Source of the DNA: JAFGNB01 sp050304135
Lineage (GTDB): Bacteria; Fibrobacterota; Chitinivibrionia; Chitinivibrionales; Chitinispirillaceae
Assembly (NCBI GenBank): GCA_050304135.1
Contig: JBNLDC010000002.1
Coordinates: forward strand, 1 to 64,000
Direction of reading: 5' to 3'
DNA: 64,000 nucleotides
The translations under genes and the position numbers were made by a program. Positions within the stretch are counted from its first letter, which is position 1. Each line of letters opens with the position of its first letter. Below the pieces are notes generated by a model that worked only from the letters and a program-made list of their open reading frames with translations, had not been told where the DNA came from and ran no database searches. Shown here one piece after another: positions 60,268 to 64,000 of this stretch.

Positions 60268-61656
60268 TCACCCTCCGTAAAATTTTTCCACCTCTTCCTC
60301 CGTCACCCGGTGCAGTTCCTCTGCCGGAAGTTCCCGCAGCACTTCCCATCCTAAATCAAGCGTCTGCTCAATCGTCCGGTCCTCATCCATCCCTTGCGAT
60401 ACAAATTTCTGCTCGAACGATCTGCCGAAATCGAGGTACTGGTGGTCAAGTGGCGAAAGTTCCTCTTCGCCGATAACCGAGGCCAGATTACGGACGTCTT
60501 TCACATAGCCATAGGCTGCAAAAAGCTGGCTTGCCAGATGAGGGTGATCTTCCCGCGTGAGGTCTTTCCCGATACCGTCTTTCATGAGGCGCGAGAGGGA
60601 GGGGAGGCCCGCTACCGGCGGATAGATCTGCCGGTTGTGCATCTCGCGATCGAACACGATCTGCCCCTCGGTGATGTACCCGCTCAGATCAGGGATCGGG
60701 TGCGAGATGTCATCGTTGGGCATCGTGAGAATAGGGAGCGAGGTTATCGATCCGGCGCAGTCTTTGATCATACCGGAGCGTTCGTAAAGTTCCGCCAGGT
60801 CGCTGTAGAGATACCCGGGGTAGCCTTTCCGCGAGGGAATTTCACCGCGAATGGTGGAGATCTCACGGAGCGACTCGCAGTAGTTGGTCATATCCGTCAT
60901 GATCACGAGCACGTGCATGCCTTCGTTGAAGGCGAGATGCTCGGCAAGGGTAAGTGCGGTACGGGGCGTTATGATACGTTCGATGGAGGGTTCATCTGCC
61001 AGCGAGAGAAAGAGCGCGACGTTCTCAAGTACGCCACTCTTTTCAAATGAGTTGATGAAGAACCGGGCGACATCATGTTTAACTCCCATCGCGGCAAAGA
61101 TGACCGCAAAGTCGGTGCTGCCGCCGCGGATTTTTGCCTGCCGGGCGATCTGTGCGGCGAGGATGTTGTGGGGGAGTCCGTTGCCGGAGAAAATCGGGAG
61201 TTTCTGCCCGCGGATAAGCGTGTTCATTCCGTCAATTACCGAGATACCGGTCTGGATAAAGTCTCGGGGATACTGACGCGCAGTGGGGTTGATCGCCATA
61301 CCGTTGATGTTGAGTTCCGCGTCACCACGTTGAGGTGGACCGCCGTCGATCGGGGAGCCGAGTCCGTTGAAGACCCGGCCGAGCATATCTTTCGTGACGG
61401 CAATTTTAAGCGGTTTGCCGCAGAAGCGTACCCGCGTACCCGGTATCGTGAGTCCAGAGGTGCCTTCGAACACCTGCGCCACTACATAGTCAACCGAGGT
61501 TTCCAGTACGATACCGAGGCGGACCGCTCCCGATGGATCAACGCATTCTATCAGTTCCCGGTATCCCACCGGGTGGGTCTTTTCAACCACAATAAGCGGT
61601 CCTTCGATCCGGTGGACGCCGATATACTCTTTTCCGACTAGTGATGATTCCGACAT
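60268..61656 (-). CDS. atpB: V/A-type ATP synthase subunit B
   Basis: A 462-residue regulatory subunit of the rotary V/A-ATPase head. It has the alpha/beta subunit fold but no Walker A P-loop; the position corresponding to it reads SGNGLPHNILAAQIARQ, and the sequence includes RDFIQTGISVIDGMNTLIRGQK and FLSLADEPSIERIITPRTAL. The protein forms the A3B3 hexamer with subunit A and holds part of the nucleotide interface. It begins 3 bases after the subunit A gene ends, so it is translated from the same message. No subunit D gene follows. Confidence 0.95.
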   Translation of the reverse strand: MSESSLVGKEYIGVHRIEGPLIVVEKTHPVGYRELIECVDPSGAVRLGIVLETSVDYVVAQVFEGTSGLTIPGTRVRFCGKPLKIAVTKDMLGRVFNGLGSPIDGGPPQRGDAELNINGMAINPTARQYPRDFIQTGISVIDGMNTLIRGQKLPIFSGNGLPHNILAAQIARQAKIRGGSTDFAVIFAAMGVKHDVARFFINSFEKSGVLENVALFLSLADEPSIERIITPRTALTLAEHLAFNEGMHVLVIMTDMTNYCESLREISTIRGEIPSRKGYPGYLYSDLAELYERSGMIKDCAGSITSLPILTMPNDDISHPIPDLSGYITEGQIVFDREMHNRQIYPPVAGLPSLSRLMKDGIGKDLTREDHPHLASQLFAAYGYVKDVRNLASVIGEEELSPLDHQYLDFGRSFEQKFVSQGMDEDRTIEQTLDLGWEVLRELPAEELHRVTEEEVEKFYGG

Positions 61657-61659
61657 GCG

Positions 61660-63438
61660 TTATCCTTTTTCGGGGCTGAAACTCAGCCGGTCGAATGAAC
61701 GTTCAAGTTTGGCGGCTATTTTATCGAGTCCCGAGAGATCCTCGTTCGGGATAGCGAATTTCATTTTAATAATATCCTGATACACCTTCATCTTCCGAAG
61801 CGCGACGATTGTTGATCCTGACTTGATTGCCTCGGCTCCCCGTTCGTAAAAGGTGACGATTATGTTGAGCATGCGCGTCTGTTTCTCGACGGTTGAGTAC
61901 ATGTCGATTTTGTCGAACGCGTTCTGCTGCAGAAAGGCGTTTTTAAAAAGCGTACAGATTTCAAGAATAAACCGCTGAGAATCGGGAAGGGCGTCGGGAC
62001 CCACCAGTTTGACCACCTGCTGGAGTTTCACTTCACGCTGGAGAAGGTTCATTATCACATGACGGTCATGCTCCCAGTCGGTGCTCACTTCCCGTTCCCA
62101 CCACGGTGCGATATCTACAAGGTACTCGCTGTACGAGTCAAGCCAGGAGATGGCGGGGTAGTGACGTGAGTTGGCAAGTTGACGGTCGAGGCCCCAGAAA
62201 CAGCGGATAAACCGCTTGGTATGCTGTGTCACCGGTTCGCTGAAGTCGCCGCCGGGAGGGGAGACCGCTCCAATCAGCGTGACTGAACCCTCTCTGCCGC
62301 AAAGTGTCTTCATGTAGCCTGCCCGTTCGTAAAATTCGGCTATTTTGGTGGGCAGGTAAGCGGGGAATCCCTCTTCGGCAGGCATCTCCTCCATGCGGCC
62401 CGAGAGTTCGCGCAGTGCCTCGGCCCAGCGGGAGGTGGAGTCGGCCATAACGGCAACATGCAGCCCCATATCACGGAAATATTCGGCCATGGTAACCCCG
62501 GTGTAGATGCTGGCTTCCCGGGCGCTGACCGGCATGTTCGAGGTGTTGGCGATAAGCACCGTGCGTTCCATAAGTGATTTTCCTGTGCGTGGATCGATGA
62601 TGGCAGGGAACTCGCGTAGAACATCGGTAATCTCATTGCCTCGTTCTCCGCAGCCGATGTAGACAATTATATCGGCATCACACCATTTTGCGACCGCCTG
62701 CTGCGTCATTGTTTTTCCGGTACCGAAACCGCCGGGGATCGCGACTGTACCGCCCTTGGCAACCGGGAAGAGGGTGTCGATCACCCGTTGACCGGTGATG
62801 AGCGGAATGTCGAGCGGGAGGCGCTGCGTTACGGGACGCGAGAGGCGGATCGGCCATTTATGCATGAGCATAAGCGGTGTTTCACCGTTGTCGGTTGCTG
62901 CTACTGCGATAGTGTCGGTAACGGTGTAGTCGCCTTCGGGCATTATGGAGATCAATGAGCCGGATGTCCCCGGGGGAACGAGTATGGAGTGGGTGAGAAG
63001 CTCCGTTTCCTGCACGGTGCCAAGTACCATACCACCGGTGACGGCCGTACCCGGCGTGCACTGCGGAATGAAATGCCACTTGCGCTGACGGTCGAGCGAG
63101 GGAACCTGAATGCCGCGTGCGATAAAGGGACCGCTTATTTTTCGGATCTCTTCGAGCGGGCGCTGAATGCCGTCGTAAATCCCGCCGATAAGTCCGGGAC
63201 CAAGTTCTATGGAGAGCGGGATATTATCGCCGTAGATCGGTGCGCCGGGTTTGAGGCCTACCGTGTCCTCGTACACCTGAATAACTGCACCGGAACCTTC
63301 GAGTTTGATGATCTCTCCCACGAGGTGTTCATCACCAACCCGTACCAGTTCGTAAATCATCGCATCGGTAATCCCGTTTGCCTCGATGACCGGGCCGTTG
63401 ACCCGTCTTACTTTTCCGACAATTCGCTGGAGTGTCAT
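61660..63438 (-). CDS. atpA: V/A-type ATP synthase subunit A (catalytic)
   Basis: A 592-residue catalytic subunit. The Walker A motif GGFGTGKT is at about residues 233-241, preceded by the bulge domain of V/A-type subunits (~115-180). Also visible are VYIGCGERGNEITDVLREFP, Walker B (HVAVMADSTSRWAEALRELS) and LTRDRQ-type switch elements. It hydrolyses or makes ATP, driving or driven by the ion flow through the membrane rotor. The start ATG at 63438 overlaps the stop of subunit E by 4 bases (ATGA), a sign of translational coupling. Confidence 0.97.
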   Translation of the reverse strand: MTLQRIVGKVRRVNGPVIEANGITDAMIYELVRVGDEHLVGEIIKLEGSGAVIQVYEDTVGLKPGAPIYGDNIPLSIELGPGLIGGIYDGIQRPLEEIRKISGPFIARGIQVPSLDRQRKWHFIPQCTPGTAVTGGMVLGTVQETELLTHSILVPPGTSGSLISIMPEGDYTVTDTIAVAATDNGETPLMLMHKWPIRLSRPVTQRLPLDIPLITGQRVIDTLFPVAKGGTVAIPGGFGTGKTMTQQAVAKWCDADIIVYIGCGERGNEITDVLREFPAIIDPRTGKSLMERTVLIANTSNMPVSAREASIYTGVTMAEYFRDMGLHVAVMADSTSRWAEALRELSGRMEEMPAEEGFPAYLPTKIAEFYERAGYMKTLCGREGSVTLIGAVSPPGGDFSEPVTQHTKRFIRCFWGLDRQLANSRHYPAISWLDSYSEYLVDIAPWWEREVSTDWEHDRHVIMNLLQREVKLQQVVKLVGPDALPDSQRFILEICTLFKNAFLQQNAFDKIDMYSTVEKQTRMLNIIVTFYERGAEAIKSGSTIVALRKMKVYQDIIKMKFAIPNEDLSGLDKIAAKLERSFDRLSFSPEKG

Positions 63439-64000
63439 GCGTTATCCGTTTCTTCGGGCTGTTCACCGGGTTTGCCTGCGGAAGAGAACAGCGCATCGTA
63501 TACGCGGTTGCGGATCTCCCCTTCGTGACGCCGCAGTCGTGTTACCACCTGATTGTTGAATGCCGTCCGGCCGTCTGCCGCAGTAACGACCACACCCTGA
63601 CCGGCAAGTGGTGGTGCACTGGTGAGTGAGAGCGTTACGGTATGATTGAATTGGCTTTTTGTCAGGGCTGACGCCTCGGCAAGGAGCGCTTCGTCAACCA
63701 TAGCGCGTTCAGGAGCAGAGACGTTGACTACGGCAGCTGATGCACCGAGACCGGCGGCTGCTTCGGCGATCCACCGGACAAGTATATCGTGGTATCCGGG
63801 GGTTATCGACAATTCAGCGATCTTCTTTTCAGATCGGGTGAGGATCTCTTTGAGCAGTGCGTCCTGTGCCTGAAGCATTTCGCGTTTTAGCGTGACATTG
63901 ATTCCCGAGAGAATGGTACGGCTGGTGGTAGCAGCCTGTTCCCGCGCCTTCTCTTCGGCATCACGGGTGATCTTGGATGCTTTACCGCTTGCGAACGAAC
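63435..64000 (-). CDS. atpE: V/A-type ATP synthase subunit E (partial, runs off the edge)
   Basis: The right-hand end of the window cuts this gene. The visible 188 residues read from SFASGKASKITRDAEEKARE through TILSGINVTLKREMLQAQD to the C-terminus PEETDNA. The N-terminal part is a long charged helix rich in Ala/Glu/Lys, as in the peripheral stalk subunit E (NtpE), which joins the A3B3 head to the membrane part. The globular C-terminal half (residues from ILTRSEKKI) fits the family. A shorter ATG at 63878 exists, but the frame remains open to the window edge. Gene order is E-A-B. Confidence 0.9.
   Translation of the reverse strand, partial: SFASGKASKITRDAEEKAREQAATTSRTILSGINVTLKREMLQAQDALLKEILTRSEKKIAELSITPGYHDILVRWIAEAAAGLGASAAVVNVSAPERAMVDEALLAEASALTKSQFNHTVTLSLTSAPPLAGQGVVVTAADGRTAFNNQVVTRLRRHEGEIRNRVYDALFSSAGKPGEQPEETDNA

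Noticed and set aside
1..64000. CRISPR array or defence island
   Set aside because: No regularly spaced 25-40-base repeats and no cas, restriction or known defence genes are visible.

Overview
The window looks like the chromosome of a Gram-negative, motile, polysaccharide-degrading bacterium of the FCB supergroup, with Fibrobacterota/Chitinivibrionia-like lineages as my best guess. The inference rests on several signs. There are secreted glycoside hydrolases and esterases (GH5, CE2-type SGNH, GH54, GH2), and several secreted proteins end in a short beta-rich tail like type IX secretion sorting domains. A GT9 heptosyltransferase-like enzyme and lipoproteins point to an outer membrane. A V/A-type ATPase, a cmk-rpsA pair with six S1 repeats, and many two-component and chemotaxis proteins are also present. 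No 16S gene or other decisive marker is in the window, so the taxonomy is an inference.

Layout. 1-1190: AT-rich segment with a VOC-fold protein and an unknown conserved protein, probably acquired. 1237-7203: secreted GH5 glycosidase, SWIM/SNF2 helicase, PAS histidine kinase. 7306-18944: mostly housekeeping and envelope genes (cyclophilin, GT9, Nudix, DUF2807 lipoprotein, CE2-like esterase, propeller protein, PilZ, ABC-2 permease, RsgA, LarC, Gfo/Idh oxidoreductase). 19029-19320: an eroded gene.

19480-27480 (minus strand) is a tight three-gene signalling operon. It encodes a 1853-residue protein-kinase-like/AAA/GAF/PAS/histidine-kinase fusion, then a single-domain response regulator, then a REC-PAS-HK-REC hybrid kinase. 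A decayed copy of the giant protein's histidine-kinase end lies just upstream. 28702-36333 is a chemotaxis-like cluster: an NtrC-type sigma-54 activator, a receiver with Glu in place of the phospho-acceptor Asp, CheW and two chemoreceptors, with no CheA. A sigma-54-like -24/-12 element precedes the pseudo-receiver. A 130-bp MITE-like inverted-repeat element lies between the activator and its probable target.

36670-41483: cmk, rpsA, a UbiA-type prenyltransferase and an RluA-type pseudouridine synthase. 42025-53054: a secretome region with a 1775-residue Ig-repeat protein, GH54 arabinofuranosidase, GH2 beta-galactosidase-like protein (acid/base Glu replaced by Gln) and a small secreted protein. 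53290-59896: two methyltransferases, an RpoD-like sigma factor, DUF3024, a TIMP/NTR-like secreted protein, a lipoprotein and an unknown protein. 60268-64000 (minus strand): V/A-ATPase subunits E (partial), A and B; no subunit D follows B.

Dispersed repeats include a family of GTAG...CTAC-type palindromes near gene ends and CTTTCAA heptamer arrays. I saw no CRISPR array, rRNA, tRNA or intact insertion sequence.
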